A stretch of DNA of 64,000 nucleotides from JANQMX01 sp965247175 (GTDB lineage Bacteria; Pseudomonadota; Alphaproteobacteria; Kiloniellales; DSM-21159), in contig OZ252006.1 in assembly GCA_965247175.1 (NCBI GenBank), positions 1,178,001 to 1,242,000 on the forward strand, read 5' to 3'. Shown here piece after piece: positions 43,004 to 52,553 of the stretch. The notes under the pieces are model-generated. The model worked only from the letters and a program-made list of their open reading frames with translations, ran no database searches and was not told the DNA's origin. The translations under genes were made by a program, and so were the position numbers. Position 1 is the stretch's first letter; the number at the start of each line of letters is the position of its first letter.

Positions 43004-45226
43004 ATGAGCACGGCGACGAACAGCAGCGACCCCCTCTCCCAAGACGAGGCGCAGGCCGGCAAATTGACCATTGCCCGGAAGCTTATTGCGGGCCTCTCCC
43101 TGTTCGCCGTTCTCAGCGCCTCGACCGGTGCCTTAGGGCTCTATTTCATCTCCAACATCGACACGACGCTGAAGCACATCACCGGCGTGGTCACGCCGAC
43201 TGTGGAGGTTTCGGGTGAGCTGACTTCCCTCATCTGGAAGGCAAACAAGGTCGCAGAAGAGGTTGTCGCCGACGAAGCGCTGAGCAATGTCGCCACACTG
43301 AGTGAAGAGCTCGACGGATTGAACACGAATTTCGCGACGTCGTTCGGAGAGCTCGAGGCCCTGGTCGATGACCCGGCTCTGCGCGACGACTTGCAGTTGG
43401 TGTCGAGCGAGCACGAGGCCTTTGTCCGGCACGGCCAAGAGATGGTCGCGCAGCACAGGCTGGAGCTTGAACAGGAAGCCCTGGCCGATGAGCTGATCCA
43501 GGTTTTCGACGAGTCCGGCGCCAAGCTGATCGCGATGCTCGATGAGTTCGCCTCCGCGAGCGAAAAAGAGATGAGGAACGAGCGCGACAGAGGTGATCAG
43601 CTGCTGCTCTTCAGCGGTGCAAAGGCGGAAGACATCAATGCGATATTGGGGAACCTCTTCGAGAGCGAGTATCCGGTCGTCGAGGCGGCGCTGAAGCTGC
43701 AGCGTGTCGTCGTCGAGATGCAGGACACGGCCGGAGAGTACCTAGCGGCGCGGTCGATCGCGGACCTTGAGGCACCCCTGGCCAACTTCAACGCACTTGC
43801 CGAGAGTGCGCAGCCGCATTTCGAGGTTCTGACCACGCTCGCTGAAACCAACAACGACAAGGCCGATACCGCGGCCCTGATTGATGCCTTCGAGATCTGG
43901 GTCTCTCACGCGGCCCAAGACGAGCAGCTCTTCGACACCCACCAGGACAGGCTCGGCGCCGAGACGGCAGCAGAACGCGCAAGCGATGAACTGGGGCAAG
44001 CTGCCGACAATGTCGCCGCGGCCCTCGACAGGGTGACCCGCGCAGCCGAAGCCATCAGCGAGGCCACGGACGTGCGGGCCGCAGAGACGGTGACCCTGGC
44101 GCAGGTGGTGGTCGCCAGCGTTTTCGCGCTGATGATGGCGATCTTCATTGCGCTGATGTACCTCGTCAGCCGTACGGTCATCGGGCCGATGCGGCAGATG
44201 ACCCAATCGATGGAAACCCTGGCCGCCGGGGATACCTCCGTCGAGGTGCCCGCGCTCGACAAACAGGACGAGATCGGCGCCATGGCCAAGGCCGTTCAGG
44301 TCTTCAAGGACAACGCGCTGCGGGTCGCCAAGATGGAAGAGGAGCAGGCCGCGCTCCGCGCGCGCGCCGAAGAAGAAAAGCGCGATACGATGAACCGCAT
44401 GGCGGACGAGTTCGATGCGTCGGTCGGACAGATCGTCGACCAGGTCTCGACCGCCGTTCAGGAGATGCAGAACACGGCGACAGACATGACCGGGGTTGCC
44501 GATGCCAATTCCGAGCAGGCCGAGAAGGTAAGAGGCGACGCGCAGATCACCAACTCGAACGTCAGCGCCGTCGCCTCCGCGACCGAGGAGATGTCCGCCT
44601 CTGTGGCCAACATCTCGGGCCTGGTTCAGAAGTCGACAACCATCGTGGAGCAGGCGGTCAATTCGGTCAGTACCACCAAGGACGACGTGACGCAGCTGGA
44701 AGAGTCCGCCTCTCGCATCGGCGAGGTCATCGGGCTGATCACCGACATTGCCGAGCAAACCAACCTGCTGGCGCTCAACGCGACCATCGAAGCGGCACGC
44801 GCCGGCGCAGCCGGCAAAGGCTTTGCCGTGGTCGCCTCTGAAGTGAAGAACCTGGCCAGTCAGACCGGCAAGGCGACCAACGACATCTCCGCGCAAGTCA
44901 ACGAGGTTCAGAGCCGCACGAAACAGGTCGTCGAGGCCATCCAGAACATCGGCGAAGTGATGAACGAGGTGAACGAGATCGCCTCATCCATCGCCAGTGC
45001 CAGCGACGAGCAAAACTCGGCGACCATCGAGATCTCCCGCAACGCGCAAGAGACCGCGACCATCACCTCCGGCGTTCTGGCCAGCATCGGGCAGCTGGCC
45101 GAAGGTGCCAGCAGTACCGGCGATGCCTCCAAGCAGGTGCTCGATCTCTCTCGGGACCTCTATCAGCAGGCCGACCAGCTCAAGGCGCAGGTCACCGGCT
45201 TCGTCAGCTCGGTCAGGCAATCTTAG
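43004..45226 (+). CDS. Methyl-accepting chemotaxis protein
   Basis: 740 residues from ATG 43004. TM1 about 26-48, a long helical periplasmic sensor (about 50-385, roughly 330 residues, rich in Glu and Ala, suggesting a double four-helix bundle), TM2 about 386-410, HAMP (SRTVIGPMRQMTQSMETLAAGD), then the signalling domain with the hairpin tip around EIGLITDIAEQTNLLALNATIEAARAG-type sequence. No cysteine-rich or PAS module. The ligand is unknown. It stands alone, with no chemotaxis kinase genes nearby, between conserved housekeeping clusters. Confidence 0.95.
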   Translation: MSTATNSSDPLSQDEAQAGKLTIARKLIAGLSLFAVLSASTGALGLYFISNIDTTLKHITGVVTPTVEVSGELTSLIWKANKVAEEVVADEALSNVATLSEELDGLNTNFATSFGELEALVDDPALRDDLQLVSSEHEAFVRHGQEMVAQHRLELEQEALADELIQVFDESGAKLIAMLDEFASASEKEMRNERDRGDQLLLFSGAKAEDINAILGNLFESEYPVVEAALKLQRVVVEMQDTAGEYLAARSIADLEAPLANFNALAESAQPHFEVLTTLAETNNDKADTAALIDAFEIWVSHAAQDEQLFDTHQDRLGAETAAERASDELGQAADNVAAALDRVTRAAEAISEATDVRAAETVTLAQVVVASVFALMMAIFIALMYLVSRTVIGPMRQMTQSMETLAAGDTSVEVPALDKQDEIGAMAKAVQVFKDNALRVAKMEEEQAALRARAEEEKRDTMNRMADEFDASVGQIVDQVSTAVQEMQNTATDMTGVADANSEQAEKVRGDAQITNSNVSAVASATEEMSASVANISGLVQKSTTIVEQAVNSVSTTKDDVTQLEESASRIGEVIGLITDIAEQTNLLALNATIEAARAGAAGKGFAVVASEVKNLASQTGKATNDISAQVNEVQSRTKQVVEAIQNIGEVMNEVNEIASSIASASDEQNSATIEISRNAQETATITSGVLASIGQLAEGASSTGDASKQVLDLSRDLYQQADQLKAQVTGFVSSVRQS

Positions 45227-45256
45227 TTGAAGCGCCGCACTTTCCGGCCGACAGGG

Positions 45257-45727
45257 CTACTCGGCAAGTGAGGCCGCACCGCTGGGTGGCGTGCTCGGCG
45301 CATAGAGGTCGTAGGCCCGGGCCTCAAAGGCGGAAACCATACGACGCACCGCCTCATTGAACAGCGGCTTGAAAGCCTTCTGCAGCAGGCGGGACTTGAA
45401 CTCGAAATCGACGAAGAAGTCGATACGGCAGCCTATCTCGTGGGGCTCGAAGCGCCAGTGATTGTTGAGGTAGCGTAGTGGCCCTTCGATGTACTCCACC
45501 TCCAGGCAGTGGCCAGGCTCGGTGAGCAGCACACGGCTGGTGAAACGCTCCCGCACCATCTTGAAGCCGACGATCAGGTCGGCGACGATTTCACGGCCGT
45601 CGTTCTTGCGGATACGGGCGGCCATGCACCAGGGCAGGAACTCCGGATAGCGCGCCACGTCGGCGACCATGTCGTATAGTTGCTGCGGGGAAAAGGGCAG
45701 CACCCTCTGCTCGGCATGGGTCGGCAC
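45257..45727 (-). CDS. Coq10/RatA-type START-domain protein
   Basis: 156 residues of the polyketide cyclase/SRPBCC fold: LPFSPQQLYDMVADVARYPEFLPWC at the N terminus and FEFKSRLLQKAFKPLFNEAVRRMVSAFEARA at the C terminus. In alphaproteobacteria this gene next to lipA encodes the Coq10-like ubiquinone-binding protein; E. coli RatA is homologous. Nothing suggests a toxin here, with no antitoxin gene beside it. Separated by 26 bases from lipA. Confidence 0.92.
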   Translation of the reverse strand: MPTHAEQRVLPFSPQQLYDMVADVARYPEFLPWCMAARIRKNDGREIVADLIVGFKMVRERFTSRVLLTEPGHCLEVEYIEGPLRYLNNHWRFEPHEIGCRIDFFVDFEFKSRLLQKAFKPLFNEAVRRMVSAFEARAYDLYAPSTPPSGAASLAE

Positions 45728-45753
45728 AGAACGGGCCTTCGCTACAGGTGAAC

Positions 45754-46710
45754 CTATCCGGCGGCCGAAAGCTGGGCCTGCCGAGCGCTGCGGAGCTGCG
45801 CGAAGTCTTCATCGGCGTGATAGGAGCTGCGAGTCAAGGGCGAGGCCGAGACCATGAGGAAGCCCTTGCTGCGCGCCTGCCGCTCGAGCTGGGAGAACTC
45901 CTCCGGCGTCCAGAAGCGATCGATGGCGTGATGCTTGGGCGACGGCTGGAGGTACTGGCCGATGGTCATGAAGTCGACTTCCGCCGAGCGCAGGTCGTCC
46001 ATCACCTGCATCACTTCATCGCGACTCTCACCGAGACCGACCATGATACCCGACTTGGTGAAGATCTCCGGATCGACCTGCTTGACCCGGTCCAGCAGCC
46101 GCAGGGAATGGAAATAGCGCGCGCCGGGCCGGACCTGCTGATAGAGGCGCGGCACGGTCTCGAGATTGTGATTGAAGACGTCCGGCTTGGCGGCGGCCAC
46201 CTTCTCGATGGCGCCGTCCTTGCGCAGGAAGTCCGGGGTCAGGATCTCGACCGTGGTGTCCGGCGAGGCGTCGCGAATGGCCTCGATGACCTCGACGAAG
46301 TGGTTGGCGCCGCCGTCAGGCAGATCATCGCGATCGACCGATGTGATCACCACGTGCTGCAGGCCGAGCTTCTTGACGGCCTGGGCGACGTTGGTCGGCT
46401 CGAAGGGGTCGAGGGCGCCCGGCTTGCCGGTCGACACGTTGCAGAAGCTGCAGGCCCGCGTGCAGATCTCCCCCATGATCATCATGGTGGCGTGGCGCTT
46501 GGCCCAGCACTCGCCGATGTTGGGGCAGGCCGCCTCTTCGCAAACCGTGTTCAGCCGGTGCTCCCGGACGATCTCCCGCGTCGCGTGATACTCCGGGGAG
46601 ACCGGCGCCTTGACGCGGATCCAATCGGGCTTCTTCTTCCAGACCGGATTGTCCGGCTTGTGCGCCTTCTCCGGATGCCTCAGGCGCTGTGTTTCGCTCT
46701 GATTCGCCAT
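45754..46710 (-). CDS. lipA: Lipoyl synthase
   Basis: 318 residues, radical SAM enzyme that inserts two sulfurs into octanoyl groups on lipoyl domains. Auxiliary cluster cysteines lie in CEEAACPNIGEC, the radical SAM triad in CTRACSFC, and the C-terminal serine ligand in LTRSSYHADE. It supplies the cofactor of the pyruvate dehydrogenase subunits encoded just upstream. Start four bases after the lpd stop. Confidence 0.97.
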   Translation of the reverse strand: MANQSETQRLRHPEKAHKPDNPVWKKKPDWIRVKAPVSPEYHATREIVREHRLNTVCEEAACPNIGECWAKRHATMMIMGEICTRACSFCNVSTGKPGALDPFEPTNVAQAVKKLGLQHVVITSVDRDDLPDGGANHFVEVIEAIRDASPDTTVEILTPDFLRKDGAIEKVAAAKPDVFNHNLETVPRLYQQVRPGARYFHSLRLLDRVKQVDPEIFTKSGIMVGLGESRDEVMQVMDDLRSAEVDFMTIGQYLQPSPKHHAIDRFWTPEEFSQLERQARSKGFLMVSASPLTRSSYHADEDFAQLRSARQAQLSAAG

Positions 46711-46713
46711 GAT

Positions 46714-48117
46714 CTAGAAGTGGATCGCCCGCCCGTAGGCATCAAGCACCGACTCGTGCATCATTTCGCTCAAGGTCGGATGCGGGAAGACCGTGTGCAT
46801 CAGCTCTTCCTCGGTGGTCTCCAGGCCCATGGCGACCACGTAGCCCTGGATCAGCTCGGTCACCTCGGCACCGACCATATGCGCACCCAGGAGCTGTCCG
46901 GTCTTGGCATCGAAGATGGTCTTGATCAGCCCATCGGACTCGCCGAGCGCGATCGCCTTGCCGTTGCCGATGAAGGGGAAACGGCCGACTCTAATCTCGT
47001 GACCCGCCTCCTTGGCCGCCTTCTCGGTCAGGCCCACACTGGCAACCTGCGGGTGGCAGTAGGTGCAGCCCGGGATCTTGGTCTTCTCGAGCGGATGGGG
47101 ATCGAGCCCTGCGATCTTCTCGATGCAGACCACGCCCTCGTGCTCGGCCTTGTGGGCCAGCATCGGCGGGCCCGCCACGTCGCCGATGGCATAGACACCT
47201 GGCTCAGCGGTGCGGCCGTAGCCGTCTGCGACGATGCAGCCGCGGTCGGTCTTCACCTTGGTGGTCTCGAGCCCGAGGTTCTCGATGTTGCCCTGCACGC
47301 CGATGGCCGAGATCACCCGATCGACGGTGATCTCCTGCGTCTTGCCCTTGGCGTCCTCAACCGTGCAGGTGACATTGTTCGCGCCCTTCTTGGCGCCCGT
47401 CACCTTGGCTTCGGTCAAGATCTTGATGCCCTGCTTCTCCAGGCGCTTCCGGGCGTGCTTGGCGATCTCCTCGTCTTCGACCGGGAGGATTTGCGGCAGC
47501 ACCTCCACGACCGTGACCTCGGCACCCATGGTGCGGAAGAAGCTGGCAAACTCGATGCCGATGGCACCCGAGCCGATGACCAGGAGCGACTTGGGCATGG
47601 TCTCCGGAACCATGGCCTCGAAGTAGGTCCAGATCAGCTTGCCGTCCGGCTCCAGCCCCGGCAGCGTGCGGGGCCGCGCGCCCGTGGCGATGATGACGTT
47701 CTTGGCCTGAAACTCACCCAGCGACTTGCCGTCCTTGCCGGTCACGGTGACCTTGCCCGGCCCATTCAGCTTCGCCTCACCGTCGATCACCGTCACCTTA
47801 TTCTTCTTCAGGAGGTGCCCGACGCCGCCGTTGAGCTGCTTGGAGACCGCGCGCGAGCGCTTGACCACATCGCCGATGTCGAAGGAGGCGCCGTTGGACT
47901 TGAGCCCAAAATCGCTGGCGTGCTGCATGTAGTGATAGACCTCGGCCGAGCGCAGCAGTGCCTTGGTCGGGATGCAGCCCCAGTTGAGGCAGATGCCGCC
48001 CAGGTGCTCGCGCTCGATGACCACGACCTTGAGGCCGAGCTGGGCGCCGCGAATGGCGGTGACGTAGCCGCCCGGGCCGCCGCCGATAATGATGACATCG
48101 AAAGTCTTGTCGGCCAT
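46714..48117 (-). CDS. lpd: Dihydrolipoyl dehydrogenase (E3)
   Basis: 467 residues, flavoprotein that reoxidises dihydrolipoamide with NAD+. FAD motif GGGPGGYVTAIRGAQLG at the N terminus, redox disulfide in GGICLNWGCIPTK (Cys at about 41 and 46), NAD motif GSGAIGIEFASFF near 181 and the C-terminal His-Glu active-site base in HPTLSEMMHE. It has no N-terminal lipoyl domain. The VOC gene separates it from pdhC, although it is clearly the E3 of this complex. Confidence 0.97.
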   Translation of the reverse strand: MADKTFDVIIIGGGPGGYVTAIRGAQLGLKVVVIEREHLGGICLNWGCIPTKALLRSAEVYHYMQHASDFGLKSNGASFDIGDVVKRSRAVSKQLNGGVGHLLKKNKVTVIDGEAKLNGPGKVTVTGKDGKSLGEFQAKNVIIATGARPRTLPGLEPDGKLIWTYFEAMVPETMPKSLLVIGSGAIGIEFASFFRTMGAEVTVVEVLPQILPVEDEEIAKHARKRLEKQGIKILTEAKVTGAKKGANNVTCTVEDAKGKTQEITVDRVISAIGVQGNIENLGLETTKVKTDRGCIVADGYGRTAEPGVYAIGDVAGPPMLAHKAEHEGVVCIEKIAGLDPHPLEKTKIPGCTYCHPQVASVGLTEKAAKEAGHEIRVGRFPFIGNGKAIALGESDGLIKTIFDAKTGQLLGAHMVGAEVTELIQGYVVAMGLETTEEELMHTVFPHPTLSEMMHESVLDAYGRAIHF

Positions 48118-48121
48118 GGCG

Positions 48122-48544
48122 TTACATCATCCCCAGCTTCTGAGCGAGTTCCACGTCCCAATAGGCGGCCTCGATCTTGTGCCCGTCGAGATCGCGAAGA
48201 AAGGCGCCGTAGTAGGGATCGCCATACTGCGGCCGTGGCCCCGGCGGGCCTTCGTCCGTCGCGCCGGCAGCCAGGCCTTCCTTATGGAAGGCATCCACCT
48301 GCTCCTTGGAGGACGCGAAGAAGGCGAAGTGGCTGCCGTTGCCAACCGCCGCTGCCTGACCATCGAGCGGCGTATTGACCCAGAACTCGGGGTAAGCCTT
48401 GCCGTAGGCGACCGCGTCGCCGTGCTGCATCATGCGCCGGCAGCCGACGGTGGCTAGGACGCGATCGTAGAAGGCAAGCGCCTTCTCGAAGTCGTTCGTC
48501 CCGATCGAGACGTGCGAAAGGGTGCTGGGGTATTCGTCGCTCAT
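48122..48544 (-). CDS. VOC (glyoxalase/bleomycin-resistance) family protein
   Basis: 140 residues from ATG 48544 with a good GAGGAGG ribosome site. Two VOC beta-alpha-beta3 modules: LSHVSIGTNDFEKALAFYDRVLATVG and the C-terminal FLRDLDGHKIEAAYW with the metal-type Glu. The lactoylglutathione-specific residues are not identifiable. It is inserted between pdhC and lpd, four bases from lpd, so it is co-transcribed with the pyruvate dehydrogenase genes. A role in removing a 2-oxoaldehyde such as methylglyoxal is possible but unproven. Confidence 0.88.
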   Translation of the reverse strand: MSDEYPSTLSHVSIGTNDFEKALAFYDRVLATVGCRRMMQHGDAVAYGKAYPEFWVNTPLDGQAAAVGNGSHFAFFASSKEQVDAFHKEGLAAGATDEGPPGPRPQYGDPYYGAFLRDLDGHKIEAAYWDVELAQKLGMM

Positions 48545-48558
48545 ACCGCCCTCCTCGC

Positions 48559-49881
48559 TCACAGCAGCATGGAAAGCGGATCTTCGATCAGCTTCTTGAA
48601 GGCGGCGAGGAACTCGGCCCCAACAGCACCATCCACCACTCGGTGATCCACCGAGAGCGTGCAGTTCATCGCCGTGGCGATCGACACCGCTCCGTCCTTG
48701 ATGACCGGGCGCTGCTCGCCGGCACCGACCGCTAGGATGCAGCCCTGCGGCGGGTTGATGATGGCCGCGAACTCCTTGACCCCGAACATGCCGAGGTTGG
48801 AGACCGAGAAGCTGCCGCCCTGATACTCCTGCGGCTGCAGCTTGCCCTCGCGGGCGCGCCCGGCCAGGTCCTTCATCTCGCTGGAGATGGTGGCCAGGCC
48901 CTTGGTCTCGGCTGCCTTGATGATCGGCGTGATGAGACCGCTCGGCGTGGCGACGGCGACCGAGATGTCGGCGTGGTCGTAGTAGAGCAGGCCTTCCGGA
49001 TCGAAGGAGGCGTTGGCCGTCGGCACCTTCTTCAGGGCGAGCGCCGCGGCCCGAATGACGAAGTCGTTGACCGAGATCTTGTAGTCGTCCGAGCGGGCGT
49101 TGAGCTCCTTCCTGACCTGGAGCAACGCGTCGAGTTGGCACTCTACCGTGAGATAGAAATGCGGCACGGTCTGCTTGGACTCAGTGAGCCGACTGGCGAT
49201 GACCTTGCGCATGGAGCTGAGCGGCTCCAACCGATAGGACATGCCCAGAAGATCGGCCATCTGGCGCGCACCCGGGCCGCTTGGGGCCGGAGCAGCAGCC
49301 GCTGGTGCGGGAGCTGCGGCCGGTGCCGGCGCGGCAGCCGCTGCCGCCGGCTTGCCGCCAGCCAAGGCGGCATCGATGTCTGCCTTGACGATGCGGCCGT
49401 GCGGGCCGCTGCCCTTCAGCGCCGTGATGTCGAGGCCAGCCTGGGCCGCCATGCGGCGGGCCAGAGGACTGGCAAAGACGCGCGCGCCGTTGCTGCTGGG
49501 TGCGGGCGGCGCCGGGGTCGCTGCGGGGGCCGGCGCCGGAGCTGCAGCCGCGGCAGGAGCCGGGCTCGCGGCGGGCGTTTCAGCGCCGTTGCCCTTGGCG
49601 GGTGCCGCGGCGGCACTGTCGATGGCCGAGCTGTCCTCGCCCTCCTCCAGCAGAATGGCGATGGTCTCGTTGACTGGGACGCCTTCGGTGCCTTCGGAGA
49701 CAAGCAGCTTGCCGACCCGCCCCTCTTCCACGGCCTCGACCTCCATGGTCGCCTTGTCGGTCTCGATCTCGGCAATCACGTCGCCGGAGGCGATCTCGTC
49801 CCCTTCCTTGACGTGCCACTTGGCCAGGGTGCCCTCGGTCATGGTCGGCGAAAGGGCCGGCATCAGCACATTGATCGGCAT
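48559..49881 (-). CDS. pdhC: Pyruvate dehydrogenase E2 (dihydrolipoyl acetyltransferase)
   Basis: 440 residues from ATG 49881. One N-terminal lipoyl domain (lipoylated Lys in ETDKATMEV near 43), an Ala/Pro-rich linker, the E1/E3 peripheral-subunit binding domain (VFASPLARRMAAQAGLDITALKGSGPHGRI, about 143-175), a second Ala/Pro linker, and the catalytic core with DHRVVDGA near 412. It forms the core of the complex and transfers acetyl to CoA. Follows pdhB by 23 bases. Confidence 0.97.
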   Translation of the reverse strand: MPINVLMPALSPTMTEGTLAKWHVKEGDEIASGDVIAEIETDKATMEVEAVEEGRVGKLLVSEGTEGVPVNETIAILLEEGEDSSAIDSAAAAPAKGNGAETPAASPAPAAAAAPAPAPAATPAPPAPSSNGARVFASPLARRMAAQAGLDITALKGSGPHGRIVKADIDAALAGGKPAAAAAAPAPAAAPAPAAAAPAPSGPGARQMADLLGMSYRLEPLSSMRKVIASRLTESKQTVPHFYLTVECQLDALLQVRKELNARSDDYKISVNDFVIRAAALALKKVPTANASFDPEGLLYYDHADISVAVATPSGLITPIIKAAETKGLATISSEMKDLAGRAREGKLQPQEYQGGSFSVSNLGMFGVKEFAAIINPPQGCILAVGAGEQRPVIKDGAVSIATAMNCTLSVDHRVVDGAVGAEFLAAFKKLIEDPLSMLL

Positions 49882-49904
49882 GATCTTGCTCCTTCCCTCT
49901 GCCG

Positions 49905-51284
49905 TTAGCTGCGGTAGCAGACCTGCTTGGCCGCCGCGGCCACGTCGTCGGGCTGCGGCAGGGCCAGGGCCTCCAGGTTGGCGGCGTAGGGCAGCGGCAC
50001 GTCGGCAGCACAAACCCGGGCGACTGGCGCATCGAGCCAGTCGAAGGCCTGCTCCATCATCACCGCCGCCAGCTCGGCGCCGAGACCGGCAAAAGGCCAG
50101 CCCTCTTCCACCGAGACCAAGCGATTGGTCTTCTGCACCGACTGCACGATGGTCTGCGTGTCCATCGGGCGAATGCTGCGCAGATCGATCACTTCGGCAT
50201 CGATGCCTTGCTCGGCAAGCAGCTTGGCCGCCTCAAGACTTTTGCCGACACAGATCGAGTGGGCGACGATGGTGACGTCGCTCCCGGGCCGCACGATCTT
50301 GGCCTTGCCGATGGGCACCAGCCAGTCATCGGTATCCGGCACCTCGAAGGACTGGCCGTAAAGGATCTCGTTCTCCAGGAAGATCACCGGATTGGGGTCG
50401 CGGATGGCTGACTTGAGCAGCCCCTTGGCATCGGCCGCCGACCAGGGCGAGACGACCTTCAGGCCGGGCACCTGACCGTACCAGCTGGAGTACTCCTGGC
50501 TGTGCTGAGCAGCCACGCGCGCGGCGGCGCCGTTCGGCCCGCGGAAGACGATCGGGTTCTGGATCTGCCCGCCGGACATATAGAGCGTCTTGCCCGAGGA
50601 GTTGATGATCTGGTCGATCGCCTGCATGGCGAAGTTGAAGGTCATGAACTCGACGATGGGCCTCAGGCCGTACATGGCGGCACCGGCGGCCAGACCGGCG
50701 AAGCCATGCTCGGTGATCGGAGTGTCGATCACCCGCTTGTCGCCAAACTCCTCCAAGAGGCCCTGGCTGACCTTGTAGGCGCCCTGGTACTGGGCGACCT
50801 CCTCACCCATCAGGAAGACACGGCCATCGCGGCGCATCTCCTCGGCCATGGCGTCACGCAAAGCCTCGCGCACCGTGAGGGTCACGGTCGGTCCACTCCA
50901 CTCCGCTTCGGCCTCGACCTCTGCGACGGCCGGCGCTGCAGCAGGTGCCGGCGCGCAGGGCACCGGGTCGCTCGTCGAGGGGATCTCCGGCTGACCACCC
51001 CCGCTGTTTCCGCCCGATACATCCAAGCTGCTGGCATCTTCGCCCTCGCCCAACAGGATGGCGATCGGCGTATTGACGGCGACGTTCTCTGCGCCTTCCG
51101 GCACCAGGATGCGGCCAAGCAAGCCCTCGTCGACGGCTTCGACCTCCATGGTGGCCTTATCGGTCTCGATCTCAGCGACCACGTCGCCGGCGGCGACTTC
51201 ATCGCCTTCCGACTTGAGCCACTTCGCCAGCTTGCCCTCGGTCATGGTGGGAGAGAGAGCCGGCATCAGCATTTCGATGGGCAT
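49905..51284 (-). CDS. pdhB: Pyruvate dehydrogenase E1 beta with N-terminal lipoyl domain
   Basis: 459 residues. As in other alphaproteobacteria, E1 beta carries its own lipoyl domain (about 1-80, DKATMEV) and a Pro/Ala/Glu linker before the transketolase-like pyrimidine-binding domain from about 135 (TVREALRDAMAEEMRRDGRVF) and the C-terminal transketolase domain. It pairs with PdhA. The second lipoyl domain adds a further acetyl carrier to the complex. The gap to pdhA is 61 bases. Confidence 0.97.
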   Translation of the reverse strand: MPIEMLMPALSPTMTEGKLAKWLKSEGDEVAAGDVVAEIETDKATMEVEAVDEGLLGRILVPEGAENVAVNTPIAILLGEGEDASSLDVSGGNSGGGQPEIPSTSDPVPCAPAPAAAPAVAEVEAEAEWSGPTVTLTVREALRDAMAEEMRRDGRVFLMGEEVAQYQGAYKVSQGLLEEFGDKRVIDTPITEHGFAGLAAGAAMYGLRPIVEFMTFNFAMQAIDQIINSSGKTLYMSGGQIQNPIVFRGPNGAAARVAAQHSQEYSSWYGQVPGLKVVSPWSAADAKGLLKSAIRDPNPVIFLENEILYGQSFEVPDTDDWLVPIGKAKIVRPGSDVTIVAHSICVGKSLEAAKLLAEQGIDAEVIDLRSIRPMDTQTIVQSVQKTNRLVSVEEGWPFAGLGAELAAVMMEQAFDWLDAPVARVCAADVPLPYAANLEALALPQPDDVAAAAKQVCYRS

Positions 51285-51345
51285 GGTGCGCTTCCCCTAT
51301 GCGTTTATGTCTTGAGCGCGGCGCGACGCGGCCGCAGCTTGATCT

Positions 51346-52404
51346 CTATTGAGCCGCCTGGGCCTCGATGTAGACGTCGGTCCAAAGCTCCGAAGGATCC
51401 GGCTCCGGGCTGTTCTGGGCGAACTCGGCGGCCTCGGACACGATGGCTTTCACGTCCTTGTCGATGTCCTTCAACCCGGCCTCGTCGATATGGCCGTCCT
51501 CAAGCAGGGACTGGCGCAGACGCTCGATCGGATCCTGCTCGCTGCGCATTTTCTGCACTTCGTCCCGGGTGCGGTACTTGGCCGGGTCGGACATGGAGTG
51601 GCCGCGGTAGCGGTACGTCTGCATCTCGAGAATGTAAGGGCCCTTCCCGGCCTTGGCGTCGGCGACGACCTTCGCGCCCGCCTCTTTGACGGCGAGGACA
51701 TCCATGCCGTCGACCTGCGCACCGGGGATGCCGTAGGCCTGACCGCGGTTATAGAGTTCCGTCGCCTTGGCCGCAGCGCGCTCGACGGAGGTGCCCATGC
51801 CGTAGCGGTTGTTCTCGATGATATAGATGACCGGCAGCTGCCACAGCGCCGACATGTTGAAGGACTCGTAGACCTGGCCCTGGTTGACCGCGCCTTCACC
51901 CATGTAGGTCAGGCAGACCGCCTTCTCGTCCAGGTACTTGTGGGCGAAGCTGATGCCGGTGCCGATCGGCACCTGGGCGCCGACGATGCCATGTCCGCCG
52001 AAGAAGTTCTTCTCCCGGCTGAACATGTGCATGGAGCCGCCCTTGCCTTTGGAATAGCCCGTGCGCCGTCCGGTCAGCTCGGCCATCACGCCCTTTGGGT
52101 CCATGCCGCAGGCCAGCATGTGCCCGTGATCGCGATAGGAGGTGACCACCGTGTCGCCTGCATCGATGCAAGCCTGCATGCCGACGACGACCGCTTCCTG
52201 GCCGATGTAGAGATGGCAGAAGCCGCCGATCAGGCCCATGCCGTACATCTGGCCGGCCTTCTCCTCGAAGCGGCGGATGAGCAGCATCTCCCGATAAAGC
52301 TCGAGCAGCTCTTCTTTGCTGACTTTGCTGGCGGAGGCTTTTTTGCTGCCGCTGCGCCGTGACGGCGTCTTGCTTGCCTTGGTTGTCGCCCGGCGTGTGG
52401 CCAT
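51346..52404 (-). CDS. pdhA: Pyruvate dehydrogenase E1 alpha
   Basis: 352 residues. ThDP-dependent decarboxylase subunit with the GDG-type motif in MGEGAVNQGQVYESFNMSALW near 180 and the phosphorylation-loop-like YRYRGHSMSDPAKYRTRDEV near 275. The first 30 residues are very basic (Lys, Arg, Ser, Thr), an extension beyond the usual start. AGGGAGGTAAGG precedes the ATG closely. First gene of the pdhA-pdhB-pdhC-VOC-lpd-lipA series; the upstream 149 bases contain no certain promoter. Confidence 0.97.
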   Translation of the reverse strand: MATRRATTKASKTPSRRSGSKKASASKVSKEELLELYREMLLIRRFEEKAGQMYGMGLIGGFCHLYIGQEAVVVGMQACIDAGDTVVTSYRDHGHMLACGMDPKGVMAELTGRRTGYSKGKGGSMHMFSREKNFFGGHGIVGAQVPIGTGISFAHKYLDEKAVCLTYMGEGAVNQGQVYESFNMSALWQLPVIYIIENNRYGMGTSVERAAAKATELYNRGQAYGIPGAQVDGMDVLAVKEAGAKVVADAKAGKGPYILEMQTYRYRGHSMSDPAKYRTRDEVQKMRSEQDPIERLRQSLLEDGHIDEAGLKDIDKDVKAIVSEAAEFAQNSPEPDPSELWTDVYIEAQAAQ

Positions 52405-52553
52405 GCCTTACCTCCCTAAACAGCTTTTTCGCGACTATAGACCATAGAACAGCACTAAGATGCACTGAAATATGAAAAAGGTTCGCAGAGGGTCCGCGTC
52501 AAGTCATAGCTGCTTGAAATATAGAGAAAAAAGCGTTTTTAACTGAAGATCAG

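Noticed and set aside
45257..45727. RatA toxin of a toxin-antitoxin pair
   Set aside because: No RatB-like partner, and the position next to lipA is that of the Coq10-type protein in alphaproteobacteria.
45748..48378. Very long open frame on the plus strand opposite lipA and lpd
   Set aside because: It is a GC-rich antisense shadow of two unmistakable genes on the minus strand and has no recognisable domain.
49259..49620. Apparent repeats in pdhC DNA
   Set aside because: They encode the Ala/Pro-rich flexible linkers normal for E2 subunits and are not a mobile or structural repeat.
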